From positions 62,001 to 126,000 of the forward strand of contig NC_026488.1 in the NCBI RefSeq assembly GCF_000328475.2: 64,000 nucleotides of DNA, read 5' to 3'. The translations under genes and the position numbers were made by a program. The notes under the pieces are model-generated. The model was not told the DNA's origin. It did no database searches and worked only from the letters and a program-made list of their open reading frames with translations. The DNA comes from Mycosarcoma maydis. Taxonomy: Eukaryota > Basidiomycota > Ustilaginomycetes > Ustilaginales. Below, piece by piece: positions 32,110-43,400 of the stretch. Numbering within the stretch: position 1 is the first letter of the stretch; every line of letters starts with the position of its first letter.

Positions 32110-34648
32110 GGCGTTCTGGCTGTCAGCCAACGAGGGTGAAGAGGCAAACGTGGCGTGTAACGGCGACGGCAGTGTTGGTGGATGCATGGGGTACGGCTTT
32201 CCGGTACCAGTGCCGGCGCGCGAGCGTGTGCCGGGACGCCTGGCAGCGTGGTGGTGCGCATGGTGGTGGTGCGAATGGCCGTTGCCAGAAGCGCCACTTG
32301 TCGAGCCAGTCGAAAACGTGGGCACGTGTGCAAGCGGTGGCGACTTGGTCTTTTCTGTCTCGGTGAGCGCTTCTTCGTCCTCGGAATGCTCGCCCTGCGA
32401 TGCGGCCGCCGATGGCGTGCGTGACATGTACAAGCCTCCCGAGCGTGTCTGGCGCGTTCGTCGACGTTTCGTGGATGCACTCGTGCCCATGCTGACGTCG
32501 CTGTCGCCGCCAGGTGACGACGCGCGTCCGCGCATTGATGAGCCTCGTGCACTCTCCCAGTGAGGAGCACTTTGCGCCGACAAAGAGGGCGATGGACCGG
32601 CGGCGATCATGTGTTGTTGCTCAGACGCATTCGCTTCGTGCTGACGCTTTCGCTGAAGACCGAGGATGCGCAGACGTTCCACCCACAGATCGGCACGGTC
32701 GAGCGACTCGCCAAAAACAACCGTGACGCTGCGAAGAATGTCGAGCGACTCGATGGCAAGCGTCAAAATGCGATTCGCTGCTTGCGCCGTAGCTGCAGCT
32801 TGCACTTGGTCGCTCAAAGGGCCGGCACTGTTGCGGTACCTCGCGTTGGCGGAAAGATGCGTGGGTGACTGCGGTCCACCGCTCATGTGCGCTGATGAAA
32901 ACGAGGGCGATGAGGGGCTGTTGCCAAAGTAGCCGGTGGGCGAGCTGGCGGCCGAGCTGCGATTGACCGTGGCCCAGCGCGCCGGAAGGCTGAGGATAAA
33001 CGCCTTGACGCTATTACGTGCTGGCTCGGGGAGCGCACTTCCAGCGTACTTTCCAATCACATCGACAACGCCGCGGATCGTGTTGACAACGTCGCCCTTG
33101 ATGTGCGTAAGGTTTTGGACGGCGGTGGCCGACATGTCGAGCTCGCCGTGGTTGAGCTTGACAATCAGGTCGCGCAGGATGGTGATCTGGTGTTCAATGT
33201 GCGCCGTGGCGTACTGCAGCCATTGAAGGCAGTACTTGAGCGATTTCATCGACTCTTGGCTCATGGCGGCCGAGAGACCGCCAGCGGTGGCGCCTGCCTC
33301 GACCAGCATGGAACCCCATCGGCTGTTCTTGAGCGGGAGCGACTGAGCCGCATTAGCGCGCACCATGGCACCACTGGCGCCAGCGTTTGCGCCGCACGAG
33401 CTGGATTTCGACTTGGTTTGGTGGTCGTCGGCGTCGTCCATGGTGGAGTCGACCTGCGCTTGGGCTCTGTCGGCGGCAAGGGCAGAGGAACTTGGCGAGG
33501 CCGAGGTCTCGATCTCGAGGTCGATACCCTTGCCTCGTCGTTGTCGAAGCTCGTTGGACATGAGGGTGCGCTCACGCTCCTCGAGCCGCAATGCGGTGTA
33601 GGCGGTTCTGCGTTTTTCGCGCTCTTGGGAGCTCATGTTGGACCACTCTTGCTGGTCCTTGCGCTCGACCTCGTCAAGAATGCCGCGTTTCTCCTCCTTG
33701 CTGGGCGAAGAGATGGCGGATGGATAGAGGCGATCGAGCTGTCGGCAGGCGAAATCGTCGAGCTGTTCGACGCCGCGCTCACCGAGGCTGGCGCCGAGAC
33801 GGCTGACGACGGGGCGCGAGATGGTCTTGACGGAGCTCTCTACGAGGTCAGCGCCGTACTTGACAACCTTGCTGCGCTGCTTGCCGAGCTCGTAGGCGCG
33901 GAGGGTACCGCGTACGAGCGGAAGGTGGCTGACGCGTTGTAAAAAGTCGACATCGTTCATCATCTCTGGGTCGACTTCGAGCTCGTTGCCATCTTCGTCG
34001 TGAATGACGGCGGGGAGCTTGAGATCTGGTGGAAGATCGCCGAGTCGCGCAGGTCCTGCGGAGCGACCAGCAGGGGATTCGGCGCCGGAATCCTGGGTGA
34101 GGTCGGTGGCAGGGGTGGAGCTAGGGGAAGAGATGGCGGTGGAAGCGACGCTGGAACTGGATATGGCTGAAGAGGTCCTTGCTGGTGCTGTTGCGAAGAA
34201 AAGGTGAAAGGGTGAAAAGGGTGAGAAGTCAAGAACAAAAAAAAGGTGACGCTTTGGTGAGGAGAACTGCAAGAGACTTACATTTGGCGGTGCGCTTGTG
34301 GGCGTCCAAGGAGATGGCGCTGCTGCTGCTGCTGCTGGTGCTGGCGCTGGGACCAGCGAAGCGGTGTGTGGTACCGTCGAGACTCTTCATGGCGCCCAAG
34401 GCCATGATGGCAATGCGGACATCTTCGTCTTCTGCGTCGATACCGAGACGTTTGGAATAAGCTGAAGCATGAGTTGATCGAGACAGTTCCTGTGAAGAAG
34501 CGAGATCGTCTGCTGGTGGTGATGCGGGAGCGGTGGGAGCGGGCGTGGAAGCGGCGCTCAAGGGGTGGGCCGAGTCGGATTCGTGGTCAGCTCGATGAGC
34601 GGTCCAGCGCTCTTCGTGCGAGAGGCCGGCGTCTTGTGTAGATGCCAT
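32107..34648 (-). CDS. OPI1: Opi1-type transcriptional repressor of phospholipid synthesis
   Basis: In yeast, Opi1 is held at the ER by phosphatidic acid and moves to the nucleus to repress inositol/choline-responsive genes through Sin3. I read two exons, 34282-34648 and 32107-34187, with a 94-nt GTAAGT...ACAG intron; total 815 aa, in frame. Exon 1 has RLGIDAEDEDVRIAIMALGAMK, resembling the N-terminal Sin3-interaction region. Exon 2 has FLQRVSHLPLVRGTLRAYE, a basic region (SKVVKYGADLVE...), and the diagnostic Opi1 block SRWGSMLVEAGATAGGLSA followed by SLKYCLQWLQYATAHIEHQI. A helical block (ILTLAIESLDILRSVTVVFG) follows, then a disordered His-rich tail. Start ATG at 34648 (MASTQDAG). The family call is strong; the regulatory role here is by homology. 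Confidence 0.9.
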
Positions 34649-36801
34649 GTTGGGTGAGTTGGTGCGCTGCTCTAGGATGACTAACTTGGAATCGTGCAGC
34701 TGGATGAGATACACACAGCTTGTGGTGCACAGTCAATTGCAAACAAAAAGTGAGCGCGCGCGCAACAGCCGAGTGCGAGAGACTGTGCGCGATTGCTTGA
34801 GGGTAGCCGACTGGATCAACGCATCCACCCACCGATCAAAGACGAGGGCGGCGTCGGACGAGGTTGACGTTGACGTTGACGTTTAGACGATGTAAGGGGT
34901 CGACGTGAGCGAAGGCGTGGAGGCCAAAAAAGATGCGGTTGGCGGATTGGAGGAATGGAGTCGAGGGTGGTGCAGCACGCAGCACGCAGTACGCAGCGCG
35001 CAGCCTGGCCGATAGAGACGGTGCGGTGAATGCTGAAACTACCAACGGGGGAGTATGGTGAGTGGCGTTGAGCGAGAAATGTGCGATTTAGGGTCGCGGT
35101 GAAGGAGACGTCGGAAAGTGAGAGGGTCAAGAGGCGATCGACCGGACGAGCTGCTTGATGTGTGGAGGAGACAAGGGTATGCGTTGGCTAGGCCTAGGGT
35201 ATGTGCGCCGAGCATGTATGTGTGGATGATGGTGATGGAGAAGGAAAGCCGATGACGATGGCGTAGCTGATTGAGAGAGCGAGCAACGAGGCAATCTCGC
35301 AGTGTCGCAGTGCCGCAGTGTCACAGTCACAGAGTGTCACAGCGTGGCTGAGAAAGTGATGCTGAAATTGTGACAGTCACGAGTGCGTCGAGCAAAGTAG
35401 GCGTATGGCAACGCGGGATGCGCAAATCAAAGTGGTTAGTGTCGCCCATATCTTCACGATTCACGATTGCGCCACGCCAAAGTTTGTACCTCGAAGGCGT
35501 ATAACTTGACGTACCTCAGACAGAGAGAAAAAGAAAAGAAACAGAAACAGAAACAGAAAAAAAAAAAAAACGTTGCGATCCGAGCGACTCATGTCAAAGC
35601 AAAGAGGAGAGGATTCAGCCGAGAGCAACTATTATACGATGAATGGCACAGCAGCGTCCACAATCACAATCACATCCACATCCACATCCACATCCTAGCT
35701 GATCAGCACACAATGTAATCGTCAATATCAATCAATTCATGATTCTGATTTGCAACGCAACCAAGCGCGTGAGACGCCAAAAGTCACAGAAACACTTTTG
35801 CACCGCTGAGCCTTGTCAACCACCGACGGGACGAGCGTTTACCCGAGCACCATCGTGAATACAAAAGACGAATGGCGTGTGAACGCAATCACGATTCACG
35901 GTTCACGTCACGAATGCAATGCCAACAGCTCTTGACCTGGCTGGCTGCTGGCTGCTGACTGCTGGCTTCTGTCTCGGCTCTTGTGTCCTTATCCGTTCTT
36001 TTTCTTTTCAAAACGGAATGAAAAATCCCGACACACGGCCTGATTTTTTTTTTATTTTTTTTAAAAAAATTGTTTTGAATATGCGCCTGTCTGAACAAGA
36101 ACGTGAGAAGGCCACGTTGAAACTTGTTTCGCCGCTCTCGCTCAACTTTTGTAGAACCACAATCGAGAATTACGAATGCCGCGAATGTAATCAATTAAAA
36201 ATTGCTTAGATAAAGTGGTACACCCAATCTGCGCTGCGTTTCATGATTGTGACTTGCTATTCGGTACGATTCCCGCCCGTTTGCCTGATTCTAGCTAGCT
36301 CCGTGGCGCGGCTTGATGGGAGCAAGTGATGAGGGCAACAAGCTTAGGGTTAATCCAATCGTGAGTCGCCTCTTGTGGGGCGTAGTATCGTGAATCGTAA
36401 ATCGTAATTCGAGTAACGTTACCAAAAAGAAAAGGCGTCGATTTTGGCGTTGCTGGGCCTTGGTATTGGCTACCTGCGAACCTGTGTCGGTTTAGAATGA
36501 CGCCCCCAAATGCATTCACGATTGTGAAAGCATAGTATTTATTCAGATTCAGATTCGTGATTCAGCTGCGGGTTCGTGAAATCAAGAATCCACAAATCGT
36601 AATTCGTAAACGTGGGTGGATTCACATTCACAATTATTAACTTGGTTATTTGTGATTCGTGATTGTCTCGCGTCTCATGACCAAACTCGCTTTCACGCCC
36701 GCCCTTTCTCTTTCTCTTGTCGGTTTTCGGTCCGGTCTAGATTCCATGATTTTCACAACTGGTTTTGCTTGCGCCGCTGTTGCTTCTTTGCAACATGCAG
36801 C

Positions 36802-36846
36802 ATTCGTGATTCACGATTCCAAAAAAAAACGATTCACGATTTCGTG
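36802..36846. repeat. TCGTGA/TCACGA cluster interrupted by poly-A
   Basis: Two word pairs (attcgtgattcacgatt, then cgattcacgatttcgtg) on either side of nine A residues. The left pair is an inverted repeat that could form a hairpin. Confidence 0.65.
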
Positions 36847-38427
36847 TTGAGTCGTTTGTCCTTTCATGATTTGAGTCGTGACTCGTGACTGTTGGCTGTT
36901 GGGTAAGACGACCGAGCCGAAAAGCGTAAAGTCGTGAGTGAAGCACGAAGGGTTCCATGAGTGCGTCCGGTGTGGATGTTAGATTGTGGCTGCTCGTTGC
37001 GCTTTTGCGATTCGTGATTCAGGATGGTGATTCGCGATTGGCTTGGTGCTTATTCGGTCAGCGCGATCCACGCTTTTCCAAGCAGCACAGCATGGCTTTT
37101 GTGTTTCACCATTCGAGATTCATGATGGACTCACTGAAACACGCCAGCTTTGATCATGACATGAGGTTAACGTTTGGCCCATTCTTTGTACACTTGCGGA
37201 ATGCCGTCCATCTTTGCGACGAAACAGGGCCGGTCTTGGTGCCAACTGGCTTTCAGTAAGTTAAGTTAGCAGGACGCTTTGCTCGGCAGCGCTTCCGTCA
37301 AGTCGAGCCGCACCACATCTGGCTGTCATGGCGTGAGCCGCTGATCATCAGTTTGTGCCTGCTGTCGACGCACATGCTGTATCTCATTTCCACAGCCTGT
37401 CACGCCCACGTGAAAAAGCGGCAAGACCAGCACACAGACAGCCTACAAGATAGTCACTTTGACCAACACGCAACGGACAATCTTGGAGTGCTTCCATGCG
37501 TAGATCCAGCGTACCGCACTCGTGCCATGCAGCGTGTGTGTCCGTGTCCTTCGTGACTGGGCTGGACGACAAACGTCAAAGATAAAGACTTCAACGTTCG
37601 AGCCTCGCTCGACGCATCGGCAAGTCTGACCCGTAAATGTGCCACTCTGCCGGCGCTGGTTTTCGGATCGTCTCGTGAAAATTCAAGCACCAAGTCACGC
37701 GCCACATGATTCAAAATCTGGCCAATCTCGATCTAAACACTCCCATTTTGAACCCGATGCGTTTCCGATCGATCTGCTTGCTAGGAGGAGGAAACGTTTT
37801 TCACCCCAGAATAATCGCTCGAGTGGGTGCAATCAGTGAATGAGATCAAGTGTGTGTGCTATCTGCTTGTTCCAACGTGCACGAGCGAGCAACACGCAAG
37901 CTAGCGTCAGGTGCACCGACGTTGACCTTGTCGGACCACTGCTCGCTTGCCACGCCTCAGCTGTGGCTGCACGTACAAGATCGCCTGACACGCTCTCGAC
38001 ACGCTCTTTGCTCTTGACTGCGTCTAGGCGAGGCCGAGCGCGGTTTAAGCGAATCTTCTTTCCCACGCTCGCTCGTCTCTGTGCCAGGCGAATTAGGCGA
38101 CTTGGCTTATAGAAAACGGCCTTCCATACACCCATCATGAATCTTACCCAACAAACCCCGTCTGTGGCGTCGTGACGTGTTCGATTCATCTCATCTTGTA
38201 GTGCACGCCTACCTACGGTTACAGCCAAGTGGAGCCCGTGGAGCCCCGCAATCGTCTCTGGTGATGGCTGTGCCAAAACAATCTTTGCAAGCCTTCAAGC
38301 TTGCACCGACTGGTTTGCCAGCGCTTCTCGACCGCCACGTCTGACCCGAAACCCCACCTAGGCGAAGGGTGATAGACATTTGCCTTGTCCTATCATCAAG
38401 AGTGATCAAGCATGACCGCCACTCTGC

Positions 38428-38429
<2 letters not shown>

Positions 38430-38459
<30 letters not shown>
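38430..38459. repeat. (AG)15 microsatellite
   Basis: Uninterrupted dinucleotide repeat in gene-free DNA. Confidence 0.95.
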
Positions 38460-38462
<3 letters not shown>

Positions 38463-40062
38463 AAAATGCGGGCGAGAAAGGTTGGTGCCCTAAAATCCAA
38501 AACTATAAAGAAAACCTGCCCCTTTCCGGGACCGAATCACGTGCGGCGGGTCGAGAACGCGTCGCGAGCTAACTTGAGTAATGAGCGCCGCAACGTACTG
38601 TACATGCATGGCTTGCAGAGAGCACGCAGAATTGTAGATTGGCTCGATCGCATGCGCCGCGCCAATCAAGAACACGCAGATAACTACAATAACTTACGCA
38701 GCAAGACAGAAAGGAAAGCCATCACGAATCACAAAATTCCGCCGAATCGTGAGTGAATAAAATGAATCACGAATGGCTGTCAACACATGTGCGATGCGTG
38801 ATTCGTGATTCTTGATACAGGAGCGCGCGCACGTTCGAGTCGAGTCCTGAGTCCTGGCATCGGAGCATTCACGATTGTAGCGGTATCAATCGAGTCAATC
38901 AGCCCGAGGCGTTGACCCACTCGTGACTGGAATGGTAGCTTCCTTCCGACACCGGGTCCCGGACGAGGCTCGCACAGCCAACTCGTGACTCACCACTATC
39001 GACTGTTGACGCGCAGATACGCGCACAGTATCAACAAGCTCGTCACAGCTGTGCGCTACATACCGTGTGTGTGCTAGGCGCGAGTCGCCATGTCTATCTG
39101 AAGCGCAATCAATCCGATCCGCTATCAGGACCCAAACCGAGACATGCGTGCCTGCATCCTCAGCCTGCGACGGTAGTCTAGACGTGTATGCACCATGCGT
39201 TTGATCTACCAACCGTCCACAGCTGTCCAAGTTGCCTTGAACGACGGCTCATCACCCGGCTTTGGATATGACACTAGTTATTGCACTGATCATGGCACAT
39301 GCTCAGCAGTGGTGTGTCGGAGTTGACCATCCATCAACAAAGTCGATGAGAACTGCCAATGCGAAAACAAACACACGTTTTTGTGGAGTACCGCCCAATG
39401 CCCAGAAAGAAAGAAAAGAAAAAAAAAAGAAAAAAAGGAAAATTCAAAATGCCGACCGACGCACAACGCACGACAAACGCCGATTCGGTGCGTCGTCTTC
39501 GTCTTTGTCTTTGTCTTGGTCGCCGTCGCCGTCGTTGTCGTCGTCTTCGTCTTGGTCGATGTCTTTCATGTTTGTTGCTATTACATTCACGACGAATCGC
39601 GAGTGGGACTCGTCGACATTCGTTCACGGCACCAGCACCTAGCTACACTCAAACCGCAAAAAGCCCAACGCTGGAGCTCGGCACGCTGCTTGCAAGCCAC
39701 ACTGTACATCCTGCTGATCCGAATACACCTCCGACTCTGCATGGGCTGTCCGAACCAACTCGCTCGTCGATCCACCGTATTCTCAGTTTGCCACTCCTCT
39801 TTCCGCCTGCCACCACTCTCCGACAAGGTGCAGCCCTCTTCCGCAGTCTAGTATTACTAGTATTACTAAAACATCGCTCGGCTGCCGTCGTCGCTTGATC
39901 TACCCTTCACACCAACACATCAACCAGTCGACACCGCCAAACCCCTCGCCTTGTCTTGCACCATCATCCAACTTGGCTCTCAGCATTGTCCTGTTTTCTT
40001 TTCACCAGAGCATTTTCACCGTCACCGCATCAGCTGCCCTCCTCAACAGCCACGCCCCCAAG

Positions 40063-40088
40063 CGCATTCGCATTCGCATTCGCATTCG
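40063..40088 (+). repeat. (GCATTC)n hexamer repeat
   Basis: About four head-to-tail copies in the presumed leader or promoter of the kinase gene, about 330 bp upstream of its ATG. A second hexamer repeat, CACACT, follows at about 40136-40161. Confidence 0.85.
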
Positions 40089-40408
40089 AATCACATCCGT
40101 ACACCGTATGCACAGTGTCCAGCTCAGAAGCTGTCACACTCACACTCACACTCACACTCACAGACACGGCCATCGTCATCTAGCAGGTCAATGCCCCGCC
40201 ATCTCAGCAACCGAGTCATGTCTTTGTAGCTGCCGCCACATCTAGAGCTTCTCTCGCTGCGGTCCTGGCGATGGTGGTAGGCCCAGCTCATTTGCCTCGC
40301 CGTCCCTCTCGCCAAATCTCTCCCTCGTCACAGCCGTCGTCGCTCACGCCGTCCGACTTGATCTATGCTTAGACTACCAATCCAGTGCTTGCTTCCAACT
40401 CATCCACA

Positions 40409-43400
40409 ATGACCGCCGCCTCGCCATCGTGGCAGGACCGGTACGACACAATACGAGCCGTGCTTCAATCCAGAAAAGTCAGAGCCGCGCTTCGCGACTT
40501 TCACATCAGCCACAGCAGCGTCGCTACCAAACCCCCCGCCATCGCTCATGACGCAGAAACCAGCAAGTGCGATGACCTCTCCGACCCATCCTCGCTCGCC
40601 AAGCTGCTCGATATCAGCCTGGTCGTAGCATGGTCTGCCGATCGTCTTTCGCCTAGCAGAGACCCCAATCCTTTCAGAGCCGCCGCCAGTCCATCGCTCC
40701 AACTGCTCCGCCACGCAAGCTTGCAAGTCCAAGACTTCAAGACCGTCAAGGTGCTTCAAAAGAGTGCCGGAAGCTTGGTCGAAGTGGTCAAGAATCGCCT
40801 CGACGGTCGCGTCTACGTGCTCAAGTCTCTCGTCAAAGGCTTTGCTCGACGTAATGCTGCCATCCAAACGCCAATCAATGAAACAAGGCTCCTTCAGCGC
40901 CTTCCCCACAGTTCAAATACAACCACAGACAGTAGCTCGCTTCAGCTTCTCACGCCACAGCTCCTCGCCGCCTTTCAAACTCAAAACTCGGTCCATGTGC
41001 TCATGGAGTATGTTGCCAGCGGCGACTTTAGCCAACTCCTCATGGCTGCCAGCAGCTGCGGTGCCGAGTATCCAGGCCGCGCCGCCACCGGTCTCCTCAA
41101 CGAGGACTGGATCCTCCGCTACAGCGTTGACATGGTCCAAGCCATCGCATGGGTACATGCCCAAGGCTTTGCTCACAGAGACATCAAACCAGGCAACTTT
41201 CTCCTCGACCAAAGTGGCCACCTCAAACTCTGCGACTTTTCCAGCGCAGCGCCCTTTAGCAACTTTGCCGTTCAATCCGGCTCAGAAAGGATACAACCAG
41301 CGACAAGCAAGTCCTCATCATCCACAGAGCGCAAGGTGTGGGCCTTCTACTGCTCTCAGCCCACAGGTACTTGCGACTACCTTTCCCCCGAGGTGCTCGA
41401 GGCAGAAGAAAAGCGAATGCTCGAACAACAGCAACTCTCCGACATGTCGAGCCTCGACGATATGCTCGGTCTCGAGCGTCCAAGCTACTTGCCTGACTCG
41501 ATTCATGCCAATACAAGTCCACAGTGCATTGCCGGCATGTATGGTCCCCAAGTTGACTGGTGGAGCTTTGGCGTCATGCTCTACGAGATGCGATTCGGCC
41601 TTCTTCCCTTTTTCGCTAGCAAAATGGAGGAGACCTACGAAAAGATCAAAGATCACTCCTCCTCACTCACATTCGACGCTTCGGTCGACTGTTCACTCCA
41701 ACTCAAAAGCCTCATTCTTAGCCTGTTGACCTCGGCCGAGCGCCGTTTAGGTCGAACGTCATCAGAACAAGTTCAGCAGCACCCTCTCTACCGCGCAGCC
41801 AACGTCGACTGGTCCAAACAGTGGCCATTGCAGCCCCCCTTTACTCCGAACGCCGACGTCGCCAACCTATCGTGTTCAGGTGCGCTAACTAGTGACAATG
41901 ACGGCCAGCAAGCTCCTCCCGTCAACCCCATCGCTGCGCGTTTGCACGATCATTCTTTGTCCGTCGTCTCCAGCCTGCCGTCCTTCTCTGCGCTGTATGC
42001 CGGCAACCCGGACGACTTTCCCGCATTTACCGACTCTCGAGAGCTCGAATTCGAATCTATGCGTCAGCCGCAGGATTGGTGCGAGGGTGACACAGTATCA
42101 GTGGACGACATTGGCAGTAGCGCGCCCAAGAACGGCAGTGCTATGGTGCCACGGTCAGCGTCAACAACCGATGCAACTGCCACCGGTATGCCGCGATCTT
42201 CGTCTTCTCCCGCAGTTGCGCTCAGTTCGACCTCTCGATGCACCACTCTACGTGACCAAAGCTCCTACATGGTTGGAGCCAACTCGCCACCCGTGGCTCG
42301 CTCAGCACCGCGTTGGTCGGACTGCGATGTTTCTTTCGTTGGATTCAGCTATCTTCCGCGACGCGATGCCTTCTCCTCTGCAGCCACTGACGAAACACCC
42401 ACCGCTGGAGAAATCTCGACGGCCGCTAGCCTCGACGATCTAGCCAACGCATCAGGCGCTTCTCCAAGCGACTGGCCTGCAAGCACCCCTGTCGCTTCCA
42501 CACCCTTTCACAGGGCCGATGGACAAGGCTCTCAGTCGCTCACCATGCTCCCCACTCCGCCTTCTTTCGCACCAAGTCCTGCCGTCCCCGTCAGCGCTGC
42601 TCCAGATTCGCAAGCCCTTGGCACAGGCCAGTGTACCATCGCCAACCCTAGTCGGCTCTCAGCAGTGCCTTTCTCGCAACCTCAGGGCTTTGTCACGCCT
42701 GCTCGCAAGCCCTCGTACATGGCCACGCACGAGCGTTTCCGTCAGCTGCAAGGGCAAGAAGCGCCAGTCCTCGAACATGCTTCGGCTAACTACACTCCTG
42801 CTGTTCCGCCCTCGCCGTACCCTTTCCCAGTGGCCTCTGTCGTTCGCACATCCAAGTTCACCGGTGGCAGCAAGCCGGCGCTGCATCACCGCGACCTCGA
42901 TCGAGCAAGGTCCGCAACACCGGGAGCAGGAAGCGTCGGATCCGATAGTCGTCAATCCGGAGGAAGTAACGCGGTTCGAGAAATGTCCGAACGCGAAGCC
43001 TGGGACGAGATGATGGCTGCCGTCCAAAAGAGCGTCCGCAAAAAGCAGCCCGTAGCACGCGTGCCAGCAACGCCGCTGGCCACGTCGTCTACACGTCCAG
43101 CCGGCTTGCACCGCTCGTCTACCGATCCGCAGCTATCGGCTTGCAAGCCAATTGCAACGCAGCCTCCACGGCAACAGCAACTACACGCTCAAATACAGGC
43201 TTCCGAGCACCAGCTCGCCTCGATCCGTAGAGCATTGCAACCTGTTGATGCGCCATGTCAGACCGCCGAGCCATTCGAGCCAGCAGGCGAGGTTCGAGGA
43301 GAGAAAGCAAGTGCGACGACACGTGCAGCAGGTGCGCTGCGCCAACACAGGTCCAGAGTCAATCTGGTCGCTCCACGTGCCACGTTCAAGGTGACCGCTC

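Larger units (their letters stand above)
34649..40408. other. 5.8-kb gene-free, repeat-rich intergenic region
   Basis: The longest non-coding stretch in the window, upstream of both the Opi1-type gene and the kinase gene. I see no coding signal on either strand. It is more A+T-rich and simpler in sequence than its surroundings: an AGAAAC repeat plus poly-A at 35538-35571, a poly-T/poly-A block at 36043-36068, an (AG)15 tract at 38430-38459, an A-rich stretch at 39415-39440, and hexamer repeats near 40063 and 40136. TCGTGA/TCACGA clusters occur at 35453-35468, 36387-36411, 36551-36563, 36650-36664, 36802-36846 and 38796-38814. Its last 500 bases are the C/T-rich leader of the kinase gene. Confidence 0.6.

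Noticed and set aside
33103..33942. 279-codon plus-strand frame across the Opi1 gene.
   Set aside because: It is antisense to a conserved Opi1 block and starts from its reverse complement; not an independent gene.
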